Under the pieces are notes generated by a model. That model was not told the origin of the DNA and made no database searches. It was given only the letters and a program-made list of their open reading frames with translations. This document shows, one piece after another, positions 11,588 through 25,827 of a stretch of 64,000 nucleotides of DNA; the first letter of the stretch is position 1, and every line of letters begins with the position of its first letter. The stretch spans positions 10,724,310-10,788,309 of the forward strand of contig CM068322.1 of the NCBI GenBank assembly GCA_034766995.1, in the 5' to 3' direction. Source of the DNA: Acanthacorydalis orientalis. Its lineage: Eukaryota; Arthropoda; Insecta; Megaloptera; Corydalidae. Made by a program: the position numbers and the translations under genes.

Positions 11588-12029
11588 AAAAACATATTTT
11601 ATACTTGAGAAATTAACAGAAACGCATTAAATATATGTAAACTGATGTACGAATAACTTTAGAACAAAATAAAATCATGGGTCTATAACAATCTCAGACT
11701 GTCTTCATAAATTATGTGCTACCTTAAGAAATGTCTTGTAGAGTAGTTTAATAAATGTTTAAAGTCAATATTTCAAATACTACACAAAATATCGGTAGAA
11801 TATGTGGAATGTGGAAACAAACAACTAATAGAGACATCCATAAATTCAATACACTTCAAACAGTTGACAAGACATCAGCAAATGTCACGTTTTCTAAACA
11901 GTAAACTACCACCACACAAATACAAAAATAAACAAAACGAAATAGTAAAATGTCGGAGATTCGTTAAAAAACTTTTAGATAAGATGTAGTGATAAATATA
12001 GACGATTCAATTCTAAAAATGATAGATTT

Positions 12030-12190
12030 TTTTGTATCTTGACGCTCTGAGGATGATGTCATTATTGTCGAAATGTATGTAAGCAACAATCAAAAATTAT
12101 ACATTTTTGACTAAAAATTTTTTTTGTGTTTTGTAAGGTGAAAAAAATATATTTTATAATAATGAGCAAAATAGTTTGTAGACATTATTT
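12030..12190 (+). repeat. Dispersed repeat Rep-A, best-preserved copy
   Basis: Starts with TTGTATCTTGACGCTCTGAG, continues GATGATGTCATTATTGTCGA AATG and AAGCAACAATCAAAAATTAT, then a TTTTTGTGTTTTGTAAGGTG block. The CTGA..GA / CGAAA spacing resembles a degraded hammerhead core (see findings). The same order recurs at least ten times in the window. Confidence 0.6.
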
Positions 12191-13009
12191 TGAGTCAAAG
12201 CTCATATTCCGTCTTAAACAAGTAATTTGTATCTGCAGTAAATACAACATCAATCCTCAAGATTTAATTTTATTTTAAGAAACAATTAAAAAAAGCACCT
12301 ATGTGAACCTAAAATAAAAAAAATAATTATAAAAATACTAAAATACTTCAAAAATGTATAATACAAATCTGTTTTACACAGAACTGAGGACTCCAACCAA
12401 TTCATAATTTAAACAAGTAATAATTCAAAAATATACAATTTTATTTCAACAATATTATTTCGATGAAAACAGGATAGAATTTTTTGTTTGTCATTAGAGG
12501 ACATTGTCATGAGGTAAAAAGAACCCTAACAGTCATGTATCGACAATTATTAATGTAATTTTTTGTGATTTGTGGGGTGAAAAAAGAATCAATTTATGAA
12601 AATGAATTTAGACAGAGTATTGAAATTGTTTTGTGATATTAAATTATATTTAATTTATCAATCTTAAACGTTCCCAATAAAAATTTCTATCAACAATTAA
12701 TAAAACTAATCAATTTTTCATAAATATAATATTTTGTATCAGCATCTTTGTTATAATTGTTGACACACTAAAAGGAATCTACATCTTCTATTCGGAATTT
12801 TTTAAGTAAGAATATAAACTGATAATTTTCTGTGTCTCTATTTTCATGTGTGTGATTATAATACATGTAAATTATTAAAATTATAACGTAAGTTATTTAA
12901 ATTCCGCCTCATCTGCAAATGTTGGTCATTTTATGCAAGTACTAGATCTTGTATACATTTACCGGATTATAAATATTAATTGTCAAACATTCATGCCCAG
13001 AAATACACA

Positions 13010-13011
<2 letters not shown>

Positions 13012-13078
<67 letters not shown>

Positions 13079-13086
13079 TTATATAT
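13012..13086. repeat. (TA)n microsatellite
   Basis: About 75 bp of TA with two TTTATA breaks near the right end. The overlapping plus-strand ORF is an artefact. Confidence 0.97.
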
Positions 13087-14417
13087 GTCAATATTTTTTA
13101 CATTTAATTTCCATTTCATTAGGTAATAACTATATATGGGGTAATCTTATATAAATTATAGAAAAAATATTTTTGCTGTATTTTATTAAAACGTAAATTT
13201 GAGAAATTAATATTTTTTTTATACGTAACAAAGAAGTGACATATTGAAAGACGTTAAAAAAATAAAACACAATTTGTAAAAACAGGCTGAGTTAATAAAA
13301 ATATTTATTTTACTTTGTTCCGCAGTGACACGATGTATCATTGAACATCAATTATGCAAGCCATATTAAACTGAAAGTTTTGCTACGCAAATGCCTCCGT
13401 CGCTTAATGAATATTCAAACAAAAATGTATTGATTTTATGTATTGTTTTCAGGGAATATATAATAGGAATTTTAATTTGAATCTTATGAGTACAAATAAT
13501 TCTACATTCCTCTGTATTCAAAATATTTAAAAAAAATTGTATCGCAGAATTTTTTTCTGAAAATGATTTCTTAATAAATTTATTTAATGGGAAGGAATAA
13601 TTTTGATTAATAATTGGTATCGTTTGAGTTAAGATAGAGATTATTTAGAGTATATCATATTTAATTTCTAATTACATTTCAATTTTGCATAACCTCTTAA
13701 TCGCTCATAACAAAGCATGAAAATAATTTTCATCTTTTGTTACTTTATTTATAAATTTTGATAATAAAATCAAATAGACATTCGAATATACTAAATCATG
13801 TTCTAATACAATATCCTATTGAGCAAAAATGTTTGATAATAATTTACGTTCAAATGTATTTTACTTTGTTACACTGCAGCAGAAATGTATAGACATTTGT
13901 AATGATTATGTTGGAAAATAAATATACTGTTTGAAAGAGTATGTTCTTATTTTTCTTTTATTATTTATTCCTAATATTTTAAACCATTAAAGAATTATCA
14001 GTTTCTGTGCAGAACTTTTAGTCTTCCTTCGTAAACTGCTCTATAATGTAACTAAACTCGCTTTCACGTGTTATTTTTTCTTCTCAAAAAACACTCAAAT
14101 AACGTTTAATCAAAATGTCAACAGTTCTTAATCATTTTCGATTGTTGTTATATCATCCTCGGAGAGATAATGTAAAGAATATTCTAATGAAAATAATTGC
14201 GGTATCGAAATTCCAATAAGCAATTAATAAAAATGATCATTATTTAATTATTAAACATTCTAAACCACGAATTTTGTAAGGTTTTTAGAGAGTTGAAAAA
14301 TTATTTATGAACATTTTTTTAATTGTCAATAATTTTTAACATAATTATATATATATATATATTATACATTTTTCATTTATAAAAATATATATATTCCTTC
14401 AATATAATTAATCATTA

Positions 14418-14950
14418 GGTTGGTAGAAACATATTTCTGATTTATGACCTTCAAATACATACATTTTTAAGTGGTTTTTAGTAGTCCAGAACTGTTAAAT
14501 GACTAACGCATAACTTTTGTGCAAACTCTCGAATTGTTGCGCGTGGTTCCGATTGAACTAACGCCTTGAGTTGGTCATTACGTGTTGAAGAAGGATGCCC
14601 GTGACCTTTAAAACTCATCTCCAGCATGAAATTTTTGAAATCATCGTTCCTTAACAGTACCCACAACAAAAGCATCGTTTACTTTACGAGCAGTTTCTGC
14701 TGCTTTACCTCCGGTTTTCAACTCACACGAAAAAAAATTGCTCTTATTTGCTTCTCTTCCATCTTTAATTCAATATCCCAATTTGAAGCAAAATTAATAA
14801 TAAAACCAAAATCTATATTACCATAATAAAGACTGAAGAATGCACATTAAAATGATATTAACATGAACACGATGAAATGGGACTTTCATTGAAAAATTAA
14901 GACCAGAATTCTCAAAATAAAAAACCGTAATTCTTTTCCTACCAACCCAA
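14418..14950 (-). mobile_element. HTH-only mariner-derived element, copy 3
   Basis: 533 bp flanked by TA (14416-14417 and 14951-14952), with inverted ends GGTTGGTAGAAA.. and ..TTCTTTTCCTACCAACCC. The minus strand encodes the family's two-part DNA-binding region. The GGKAAETARK-like first HTH is disrupted, and a frame at 14478-14675 keeps the second HTH (DQLKALVQSEPRATIREFAQ, then KLCVSHLTVL). The frame then meets the 3' terminal repeat with no DDE domain. Confidence 0.9.
14478..14675 (-). pseudogene. Mariner transposase HTH fragment
   Basis: A 65-codon open frame covers the GRPSS linker (here GHPSS) and the second HTH of a SETMAR-type mariner transposase. The upstream part of the domain is in other frames, so the full 100-codon unit seen at 58564-58866 is broken here. 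Confidence 0.75.
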
Positions 14951-14952
14951 TA

Positions 14953-15934
14953 TTTAGGATAGACATTTACTTATAATCCACGGTAGATAAAGTATGAAAA
15001 ATGTTAATTTAACATAACAAATCAATAAATATTAGAAATTGTATAGCCGTAAATAGTATTTAATAAAATATTAGAATTTAATTAATACCATTAAAACAAT
15101 GACATTATCTGTTCGAGTACAAATTAATTATTTACGGAAAATGTTATTGAATATTTTATATAAAATTTCAATAGCCTATTTAATTAACAATTATATTCAA
15201 TTTATTACCGCAATACAATTTAAAATAATTTAAATCAATCTAATTTGATATTTAATTACTTCATATTATAAATATACCTTTTATATTTATTCTAATAACA
15301 GTTATCGATTATTTTCAATTACTTTATTTACTTATACCTATAATATGTTAAATGTTTCATTTAAATTTAGTATGATTTACTTACTGTGTTTTAATGATAT
15401 TTCAATTAATATAAAATAGTTATTTTAGGAATATTTCTCAAATAATAGTACAAAGTAATAGTGTTCTCAAAGTACAAATCAGGCAAAAAATATTAAGCCA
15501 GTAGACGCTACCTATTAAAAAAACACAACTCATTATCAACTAATTAATTATCTATTAATAATGAGAAATAAAATTTCAATTAATTATCTATTAATACAAC
15601 ACGTTATCACAAAATAAAAAAATACTATTGGTTAACGCAATATTAATGAAATATATGAAATTAAATGTGAAGCTTGATTCGCAAATATTTATTTGCAATT
15701 AAAATTTAAAAATCATGTAATGTATAAATGGGTGTTACACTTTTTAAAATAATGTTATGTCGTATATTAACATCATTCACATCCTCTTCTTTTATTTTCA
15801 GAATTTTTTGGACTATACTTTACTGCACTACATTCGCTTGCATTTTTATAAAGATAGTTTTAGAAACATAATACAAAATAATTATTTTTTCAAAAAAAGA
15901 AAAACAAATTTAAGTCTATTTATTTAAACCTCTC
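14953..15934. other. AT-rich stretch, nothing recognised
   Basis: Very AT-rich, with no ORF above 60 codons, no long TA tract and no repeat I could match elsewhere in the window. Confidence 0.6.
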
Positions 15935-16310
15935 ATAACGTTTTCACAAATAAATTTTTGTTTTATCCCAAAACCACATATACTTCCGAGAAAAAACATT
16001 TAAAAAATATTATTGATTGATTGTTACTTATGGTCGTTTTCATCGAAACATCATTTTCAGAACTCCAAGGTAGAGGAAAATCTGATGATGAAATTTTTTG
16101 TACTTCGAGAGAGTTTAAGGGAGCGCTGACAACTAAGATACATTAACGTTTGTACCTCGAGGCTCTGAAGATATTGAAGTTATCATCGAAATGAGCAAAA
16201 GCAATTTGTAAAAATAATCAATAATAACTTTTGAATATTTTTGATTGGAAATATTTGATTTTGTTTGTGAAGTGAAAATGAACCAATTTGTAAAAGCAAG
16301 CTAAGCTACA
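15935..16310. repeat. Rep-A inverted pair (head-to-head copies)
   Basis: The left copy (about 15935-16092) is on the minus strand and the right copy (about 16120-16310) on the plus strand, facing away from a short spacer. The right copy reads GGCTCTGAAGATATTGAAGT then TATCATCGAAATGAGCAAAA. The left one, reverse-complemented, reads GAGTTCTGAAAATGATG then TTTCGATGAAAACGACC. Each then runs into the family's A-rich body and GTGAAAA tail. Confidence 0.6.
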
Positions 16311-16375
16311 GCCTCTCATAATATTTCATATGAACATTTATCGAATAAGGTCGCCTTGTCGAATAATTAATATTA

Positions 16376-16939
16376 AAATGGTAGGAAAATAATTGCGTTT
16401 TTTGTTTTCTAAATTCTAATCTTATTTTTTCGATAAAAGTGTCATTTCATCGTGTTCATGTTAATATCATTTTAAAGTGCATTTTTCAGTCTATATTTTG
16501 ATAACATTGACTTTGGTTTTATTATTAATTTTGTTCCAGATTGGGCTATCGAATTAAAGATGAAAAAAGCACAAATAAGAGCAACTTTTTGCATGAAATC
16601 AAAACGGGTGGTAAAGCAGCAGAAACTGCTCGTAAATTAAACGTTGCTTTTGGTGTGGGTACTGTTAAGGAACATACGGAGCAACGGTGATTCCAAAAAT
16701 AGGGTGTTGGAGTCGAGAGCTTTGAAGATGAAGAAGGTCACAGGAACCTTTCTTCAGTTAATAACGACCAACTTAAGGCGTTAGTTGAATCAGAACCACG
16801 CACAATAATTCGAGAGATTGCACAAAATCTAGTCGTCAGTCATCCAACATTTCTTTCTGGACCACTTAAAACAGTTAATTAAGAAGAATGTGTATGAATT
16901 TGAATGTCATAAACCGCAATTATGTTTTTACCAACCGAA
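16376..16939 (+). mobile_element. HTH-only mariner-derived element, copy 4
   Basis: About 564 bp. The left end GGTAGGAAAATAATTGCG and right end GCAATTATGTTTTTACCAAC are inverted, with TA at the right boundary. It is the most complete copy by length: 5' leader, ATG near 16560, HTH1 block (GGKAAETARKLN), GVGTVKEHTE, acidic linker (FEDEEG-like), DQLKALVESEPRTIIREIAQ, second HTH, then the YEFECHKPQL block straight into the terminal repeat. A frameshift in the middle breaks the frame. No catalytic domain. Confidence 0.9.
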
Positions 16940-16941
16940 TA

Positions 16942-17293
16942 TATAAAGTCAAATATTTCACTTGTTACAGATTTATAGAAATTAAAAAAACTTTTAAAAA
17001 ATTTTTTGTTTACATTTATTCATACAATATTTTATAAATATTAATAGTTTCTTTAAAATAAAAACCAAATATGTATACTAATTAAAGTTAGACAATAAAA
17101 AAAGTTCAATACTGCGTTTAATGTTCAAAAACCATTAAAAAAAATAGGAATTAGTTTTCATATATGCGAATTAAATTCAAAATAATAATTCATTATTTAC
17201 TTAAAATAAAACGTTAATTATTTTTCAAATAATAAATTAAATAAGTCAATGACAATGAAACTAAACGCAACAATAATATTTGTAATTACCTCC

Positions 17294-17324
<31 letters not shown>

Positions 17325-18865
17325 CATGATATCACTAAAAAGTTCATAACCACTATTATGTTCTTCATTAATTAAGGTAAACCTTCTACATATGGTCGTT
17401 TGCTTTGTTGTTTTTGCTTCTTTGGCATTGGTACAAATATGATAAATGGTTTTAGTTCACCGTTAAGTGAGCACTAGTGAAAAAAGTTATCATCATCCTT
17501 TTTTATTAAATTGATTATTTTATACATTTTCGTTGTATATCTTTAGCCTGTATTATTCTAACGTAATTAAATCAATGAAAATATATTTTTATTTTTTAAA
17601 TAATAACATCATTAATTAAAATTCTAAATATTGTAATTGCTGTTTAAATATTATAAGTGTAGTATGTCGCCTAAGAGGACGGTTTTTGAATGTTTTTTTT
17701 TTAATTTTCATAAAAAAAATCTTTTTTTATTTTCAAAAAATAGCTTTAAGAAATGCAATTATATTTTTTTTAATAGAAAAATACCTACAAGTTATTCTAA
17801 TAAATATAGGAAACAATTACTGCATCCCGTTGGAAACAAATAAATAAATTTTAGGAATAAAATTTAGCTATCAAATAATAAATATTTAATTTTTTTTCTT
17901 TTACTCATTTTAAATAAAATTGTATCTTGCTTATTCATAACAAGATTTTTTATGTCCCATGGCTAGTTACGGTTTTGTATAAATTAATATAATTGAAATA
18001 AATTAATATAAAGTTTTTATTATTCATTCCATACCATTTTGAAAGTGATTAAAAAAATATCATTAGATAAAAATGTAACAAGTACGCATAGACGAATATT
18101 TCCAATTCAGTACGAAACTGAAGAATTGCAATTTATATTGGAATATTTACAAATTATTTGAATACTATTTCCATATTGAATGTATAATCGACGTTTATCA
18201 TTTACATATTATTGAAATTTAACAGACAGTCTAAGTCAGTACAACGAGCCTCAATGTACATCTTCACTATGACGCCACTGGTAATATGAGGTACGGTCCG
18301 TCGATTTAATGAATAATTAAAATAGGATAAAAGGATTTGAAATACATCTCAACTTTATAATTAGTTCGTTATGTTGTTCACTGCATAACCACATTTAATT
18401 TATTCATAATAATTCGTGGGATAGGAAATGACTACACGACGTTCGCATCTCAATGTGTGTGCGTTGTGTATGCATATGCGTGAGTGTTTATATTTTACGA
18501 CACATCAATCAAGCATGTCCAATATTATTTGTACGTACAGACTCTCTCTGGTGGTCCATTATTTCATTATGTGTTTGTTTATAATACGTACACTGTTTAC
18601 TTAGGATCGTTTCAATGATTGTTTACTTTTTATGTCCGCTGTTACTGGTGTGTACTTTTGCATTACGTTGCATTTTTCAGCGGTAATTACAAATACTATC
18701 ACTCTGTTTACATAAATAATATTTTTCGCGAGGGAAAAGATAAAAGAAAACTCATCGCTGGAAATATATTCAATTTTAAATTGTACATTCATTCACTAAT
18801 AATTTCAATTAGATGTTAGAATGGTAATTTTACAGTGCTCAATTTTAGTAGTTTTTTCATAAGAG

Positions 18866-18866
<1 letters not shown>
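16942..18866. other. AT-rich stretch with a slightly GC-richer part at 18240-18620
   Basis: No supported gene. TA tract at 17299-17325. Segment 18240-18620 is noticeably more balanced, with several CpG and CG-containing words, but shows no ORF, TIR or splice context I can defend. Confidence 0.5.
17299..17325. repeat. (TA)n microsatellite, short
   Basis: About 26 bp of TA. Confidence 0.9.
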
Positions 18867-18867
<1 letters not shown>

Positions 18868-18929
<62 letters not shown>

Positions 18930-19015
18930 ATATATATTATATATATTAATTATATATATAGATAAATATATATATATAGATAGATATATATATAAGTAGA
19001 TACATATATATATAT

Positions 19016-19094
<79 letters not shown>

Positions 19095-19182
19095 ATATAT
19101 ATATATATATAAATAATATATATATATATATATAATATATATATATATATAAATAATATATATATATTATATATATATATAC

Positions 19183-19219
<37 letters not shown>
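18868..19219. repeat. 350-bp TA-rich microsatellite block
   Basis: The longest TA block in the window. TA runs are punctuated by AATATA, GATAGATA and AAATAATA breaks at irregular intervals, suggesting repeated slippage plus point mutation. The minus-strand 94-codon Tyr/Ile ORF is an artefact. Confidence 0.97.
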
Positions 19220-19220
<1 letters not shown>

Positions 19221-20095
19221 GTCACAGAAGTCAAACCAATTACATAAATCTTCGATCAAATTCTGTTTTATTTTGAATATAAATAATTTTTTGACGTCAA
19301 AATAACAAAATAATGATAATTATTTTTTAAACAAATGACAAAATAACACAATATTTATATTTACCAAAATTTTCAATATTTCTGTCAAAAAAGTTAGTGG
19401 GTTAGTTTTATTGACCTCTAAGGCAATTATACATTGCAATAAAAAATATATTTTTGAATACAGTTTCCATTTTCGTTAATTATCTTAGTATTTTTTAATT
19501 AAAATTAAGTCTATCTATAATATATTTTTTTATATTTAAAAAACCAATTACCTTTATAGCTGGAAAAGAAAATTAACAGCAAACACCATAAAACCGTAAA
19601 TATAATGAATAGAGATAAAAATAAATTCTATGAAGTAAAAAAGAATTCATTTTATAAAAGCTACATATATTTTTCATGTTTTATTCATAAATTCTCCCGT
19701 GACATAAACTGACTTGGTGGAAAGGTTACAAATATCAAGAAAATATTTATCTAACGAATATATATTTTAATATAAGACAATGAAGATCATATAAAAATAC
19801 AGTCTGCTTGTCTCAAACAACAAAATTGTAATTTATTCACCTAAAGATAGGTTTACTGTAATTAATTTTACCAACTTAATTTAACAAAACATTGGATGAA
19901 ATTTTAATTTAAAGTTATGTTTATATCTTCTTATCATTTTGCACTTTTTTTCTCTTCAGAAAACTCCAACGTATATTGAAGTTTTAATAATATTATATAA
20001 ACATGGACTAACAAAAATAAAATAAAAATTTTATTGAAAGTTAAATAAATCATATAAATTCAAAAGAAAGATAATGTTCAATACTAATGTATATT
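19220..20095. other. AT-rich stretch, nothing recognised
   Basis: No ORF, repeat or island that I can support. Confidence 0.6.
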
Positions 20096-20119
20096 CATAT
20101 ATATATATATATATATATA
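20096..20119. repeat. (TA)n microsatellite, short
   Basis: About 24 bp of TA, directly abutting the TIR-like sequence at 20120. Confidence 0.9.
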
Positions 20120-20300
20120 GACATAATAGGCTTTCGTTATATCGCAGTTTACCTTTCGTTGGTTCACTATAGCGCTGTTTTTATTTTATACTCCAATCTT
20201 ATCATAACGCTTTCATAGCTCGTTATAACGCTATGGAGCTTAACGCTGTAAATATTACCAGTACAAACCGAAAGTTTTTTTAATCCGAAGATGGGAAAAA
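20120..20300. mobile_element. Possible pogo/Tigger-like transposon end
   Basis: Contains several CGTTATA / TATAACG words (TTTCGTTATATCGCAG, CATAACGCTTTCATAGCTCG, TTATAACGCTATGGAGC) and a TTTACCTTTCGTTGGTTC block. This style resembles the terminal regions of pogo/Tigger-like elements in insects. No transposase and no second end were found. The assignment rests on resemblance recalled from memory. Confidence 0.3.
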
Positions 20301-21701
20301 TCCACAGCCCAAAGCTATCAATTGGTATCTACATGCATTCGTTATTTAATTAACAGTATCTAATTTGTATGTTAATTAAAAATATTTAATTTATGTAATT
20401 CTTTGCAGAATATTTAATGTACCTTTAACTTTTTATTATTAAATATTTTAAAAGAATTTTTTCGCTGTTACGTTATATTTCTTTTATTATTTATGATACA
20501 CCCTACAGAAAAGGTTTTTATTCATATGATTAAGTATACTCGTTTTGTTGATTTACGCAATGCTCTGCTTTTTTTGTAAATGACTATCGGTATTAAACAG
20601 GAATTTCGTACGTATGTACGTGTGTATTATTGTATGGCTTCCACTTTATCAAGTCCTTAGCTACATATTTTAAAAACTCACATGTAACTTTCTTATAATA
20701 CTTTTCAACGATATATTTTATAACAGAGTACAACTATAAAGAAAAAGATGCATTTATGACCAAATGGAAATTTTACTAGCTAAAATAAAAATCAACATAA
20801 ATACCACTTAAAGCAAAGAAGAGGAGAATTCTAAATAGTACACCCGTGTAACAAGATAAAGAAAATAAAGACAAGAAAGCACATACAACCGTGCCACTTC
20901 AACTGATACAAAAGAAGATTACTGATAAGCAACTAGATATGAAGACAAAGACAGTTGATAGACACTAGACTTAAGCAAATATGATGAGGAGATGAGATGA
21001 AACAAGTAAGATAGGTTTTCAAAAGTTTAAAATCAGAATATAGAACAAAAAATGAAAACAAGATATATGTTAATAATAGGAGAACATTTTCAGGAACAGG
21101 AGGAAGTAAAAACACTATGAAAAGGAACCAATTCATCAAATAGTAAAACCCGCCTAAAAAGAAGATAAATCAGTACCATTAACATTTACTTCAATTATTC
21201 TTTTTGTAATGAGTTTGTTTTGAAGTTTATTTGTAAAATAAATATTTTGTATAACCAATAATTATAATAATAATATTTTTGCTGTAATATTTAATTGAAG
21301 CTCGGAATGAACAAATATACAGACAACAAGATAAACGTATAAAATAAAATAATCATCTATAAATTCAAAACATATAGCTGTTACGAAAGCAATCTAAAAA
21401 AACTTCCACCGATTTCAGAAGTTAACACTAATTTAATTATTAATAGTATAATTATTAATTTAATTATAAGCGGGTACATTTAACAATATACAGGCATATA
21501 GAAATGGAAACATGGGAAACTAATAAAATAGTTTTTCGTTTCATTTTTATTACATTAAATGTTTTTTTACTTAGAAAAAAAATAGTATTTTGAATATTTC
21601 CATTTTTAAATTTATTTAACACATTTTTTTAATAAAGCCTTCAAATAATGTCTTTATATGATTTTCAATCTAAATTTAAATGTATTATACATAAATATAT
21701 T

Positions 21702-21820
<119 letters not shown>

Positions 21821-22794
21821 ACTTATTTATAAATATATAAATGTTGTCGATAAAAAAATAAATACTTCACAAAAAAAAAATCATTTATTTACCAATCGAC
21901 ACTTATTTCAGAAATTAAATTTTTCGTATTAATTTATCAATTCAATTAAATCAGTTCATTAAGCATAATCTTTCAAGTGTAATCAATGCGATTGAATTTT
22001 TATCAGATAATTGTTTTAAGATTAAAGAGTTTTTCCTAATTAAATCAATTACATTATTTTACAATTATCTCAAAGTTAAATCTCATTATTTTTTTAATAT
22101 CATTTATTTTTTAAAAAAATAAGTGATAACACTATGATTTCAATTTCGTTTCCAGTAGTCTTTCTTGAATAATATTTCTAGTAAACACAATAATTCAATA
22201 AATATATATATTATTTAATTAACAATATATTTATTATTATTTTTGATTGTTACTTTCTCAAGATTAAATTTAATTATAATTTCAATAAATTATATATGAA
22301 ACCAAATATTTAGCTGTAAAAAATATTTGTAGTAGAGGCAAAATTAAATATAAAATAAAGGTTAGATGTGTAACCTAACAAAACCTTTTTCAAAATTACA
22401 AATCATTTCAGTGACTATAAAGTTTGAAATCTTTTAAATGAACACAATAATAGATTTTTATGATTAATCTATATATATATATATATATAGAGGGTCATGC
22501 TATTTAGCATTGTACATGAAAGTATTAAAAAATTGCAATAATTAAAAAAAATATATTATGTTTCCCTTCTTTTTTAATAGTTTCATGTGGAAGCTTAAAT
22601 TGAATCATCATCATATATATATATACATATATATATTATAATTTTAATAAACTAAATCGCTACTCTTTTTTAAGAGAGAATGTTTTTTCATTTGAAATAT
22701 ACATTTTCACAAAATATTTTTTTGTAAAAAAGAATAGGTAAGAAAAATGACCTATAGTAGCTGTATTAAAGAAAGAGAAATAAATGTCGAAATT

Positions 22795-22795
22795 T

Positions 22796-22826
<31 letters not shown>

Positions 22827-22832
22827 GTATGC

Positions 22833-22876
<44 letters not shown>

Positions 22877-22900
22877 GTGTGTGTATATATATATAAATAT

Positions 22901-22984
<84 letters not shown>

Positions 22985-23016
22985 GTGTATATGTATATAT
23001 ATGTATATACATATAC
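22795..23016. repeat. 220-bp TA/TATG microsatellite
   Basis: Alternating blocks of TA and TATG/TGTA, with AAATATA interruptions. Overlapping ORFs on both strands are artefacts. Confidence 0.97.
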
Positions 23017-24927
23017 AAGAAAGATTCAGTTGGAAAAATATACATTTTGTCCGTACCTTCATTCTGAGAATGATATAGTATCGACATCCACATGAATTTA
23101 AATAACAATAGAAAGGAACATTTTTGATAAAAAAATTGATTTGTCGAAAAGTGATAAATATATTGGCAAAAGTAATTTTTGCCATCGTTCAAAAATGTTT
23201 ATTGTCTTGAAATTTGTAATTAAAGAATAAATTGAAAACAGTTATGAAATTGAATGCAGATCGAAAAAAAATATATTTATTTTTATTTTATTGAAGACTG
23301 ATAGTTATATTTATTCGTTTATTTGTTTATCTATTAAAATCACATTATTAACAGGGTAATTCCAGTTTGCAAAATTAATTTATTGAAAGATATAGAAAAA
23401 CCTTCCTTTATTCAAAAGTGTCAGGCACATAAGTTTACGTCTATTATTCATTATCAAATCCAAAAAATATCTTAATTTATTGTGTTGGAAACTAATGGGC
23501 TTGAACCGTTAATATTTTTTTATATTAGTATGAAAAAAAAATTAAACTGTATATTACCTGCAATACTTTCCGAAATAATATATAAACTAACCACACTATG
23601 CGATACAAAGTCACAAGTCAGTATCCAGATCACTATATAATTTTAAGTTATAACCCTACTATTCACTGTCAAAATAAACGTAAAATCACAAAAAAACAGA
23701 CGACTTTTCAATAAATTAGAAACGAGTTGAGTTCTCACTCCTTAGTGCCACACTAAGTCAGTGGTTAATATCTCGCGCTACAAACATAATTTCAATTTCT
23801 ATTATATAACTGCACGTACTTCTAAATATAAATGCTGTTTGATACTTTCTTGTATTTCATAATACATTCTCATCAATAATCATTTATGAATTAGTTATAA
23901 TAGATAATGTTACCACAATTTCTAATAAACACTAATGTTTTCATTATGTAAATTTGATACAAGGTTTAGAAGAACACATTTAATTTTATTGATTGATTGT
24001 TTGAATATTTTTATACAAACTTATTATACGTTGTTGATGTAATTAATTAGATAATAACATGAGGTTTTAAATATTAATATAAATAAATACAACAACATAT
24101 GAAAAATATACATAACCAACAGTATGCAAACATAAATAATGAAATTAAAGATTAAAAATTAAAATAAAAGTATTGCAGGTACATGAATTTATAATATACC
24201 TTAAAATATAATATTAAAACAATGTGTATCACATTTAAAATTAATTGATTTAATAGTCGAAATGGTGAAAATCTTAATAACAAGTTAGACATGGGACGTC
24301 ATCAACTGACTTCTTGTTTTTAGCATTTTATTTTTAAGTGTGTCTACTAAGAATCTATTTATGTATTTATAAAAGAGCTAGAGAATAAATTGTAAATAGG
24401 GTAATAAATTAGAAAATGATAGATACTTTCAGATATTTTTATCATAAATAATACACATTTTTTTCGAGCACAACTTTATTTATACCCCACAATAGTTTGA
24501 AAAACAATCCTCTCTCATTAACTTTAGTATTCATTAAAATATTAATAGAAAAATTGAAAATTTACCATAAAAAAATAATCATACATACTAAAAAAACACA
24601 CAATTTGCAGTTGATTATAAAAATAATAAATATTTCTCTTTCGGCCATTTGTAATGTAAATGTCTTGTACTAGAAATAAATATACATCTTTATTCAATAA
24701 CAGTTTTAAAAAGTATTTAAGGAAAATAATTTCTTCTAAATAGATAATATACATAACATAAATCATATAACTTAATAAAGTACTATATAAATTTAATTAC
24801 TCTAAGAAGTATAACATAAACTTAATTACTGGTAGTTTTCATTGAATAAATTATGGAATTAACGTCTTAGGATAAAGTTATATGAAACTTTACTCACTCA
24901 ATGAGTCGCAAACATACCTGAATTTAT

Positions 24928-24956
24928 AATTATATATATATATATATATATATATA
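24928..24956. repeat. (TA)n microsatellite, short
   Basis: About 28 bp of TA. Confidence 0.9.
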
Positions 24957-25778
24957 CGTATGTGTCTATAAAACCATATATGGATGTGTTTGCTTATATC
25001 AGGAAAACTTTATTACACACACACATTCAAACATACAAGAATAGTAAAAATCTTTAGTTAAATGTTTACTAAAACTAGTAAACTGTCATAAGACTGAATC
25101 ATAAAAGTCGTCAACTTCGAATATTGTTTCGCTCCCGCGAGAACTACTGTTTGTAGCACGTCAACAAGTTCGCGTCAGTTCAAGGATATAGTACTTAATG
25201 TAGTGTGACAAGAAATTGTAAGACCTTATTGGATATGTTAGTAAGCTCTCTCTTTGTGAAGAATAACTTGTTTTGCTGTTTCTTAACAACTGTGACTAGT
25301 GTATTCAATGGTGCAAGCGATATTGGCTACTGATTTTTCGAAATAGTAGTTTTGACACAATATATCAAAGAAAAACTAGTAAAAGATATTTGTTGCAAGA
25401 GTTTTGTTCGGGGAATTTTAGTTCTGCAGACGACATTGTATCGATATATAAAACTGTTTGCAAAAAGGAACAAAATAACATATTTCGTTATTAAATAATT
25501 TATAAGCAAGTTGTTACTACTCTAAAGGTAAAATAATTCAATATAAAAAAAATTAATTTTATCGGTATTTAAAAATAGATTTAGAAATAAACCAGTTAAA
25601 TTATAATTTTATTAAAATAATTCTTAATTCACCTTAATATCTAAAATATGATATGTATCCGTATAGTATTATATAAAGAATAATTTGAGTTAATATAAAC
25701 TCTGATATCAATTGATTAAACACTTGTAATACTTTAATTTTTTTACTATCATCTTTCTCAATGTTTTTAAATATAAAA

Positions 25779-25781
<3 letters not shown>

Positions 25782-25826
<45 letters not shown>
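25782..25826. repeat. (TA)n microsatellite
   Basis: About 45 bp of TA. Confidence 0.95.

Positions 25827-25827
<1 letters not shown>

Larger units (their letters stand above)
10527..14417. other. AT-rich, probably first intron or upstream region of the host gene
   Basis: No supported coding sequence. Contains Rep-A pieces (10930-11070, 12030-12190, and a weaker one near 12540-12620) and TA tracts. A plus-strand 61-codon ORF (11804-11989), Lys/His/Asn-rich and directly upstream of a Rep-A copy, could be the decayed coding tail of a retroelement. I cannot match it to a domain. Confidence 0.5.

Noticed and set aside
11804..11989. 61-codon plus-strand ORF before a Rep-A copy, considered as a Penelope-like endonuclease tail
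   Set aside because: I could not find a GIY-YIG motif or any RT motif. Kept only as a remark in the stretch description.
22752..23192. Overlapping 139- to 146-codon ORFs on the minus strand and an 85-codon ORF on the plus strand
   Set aside because: They are open only because TA/TATG repeats lack stops in some frames. Translation on both strands is equally open.
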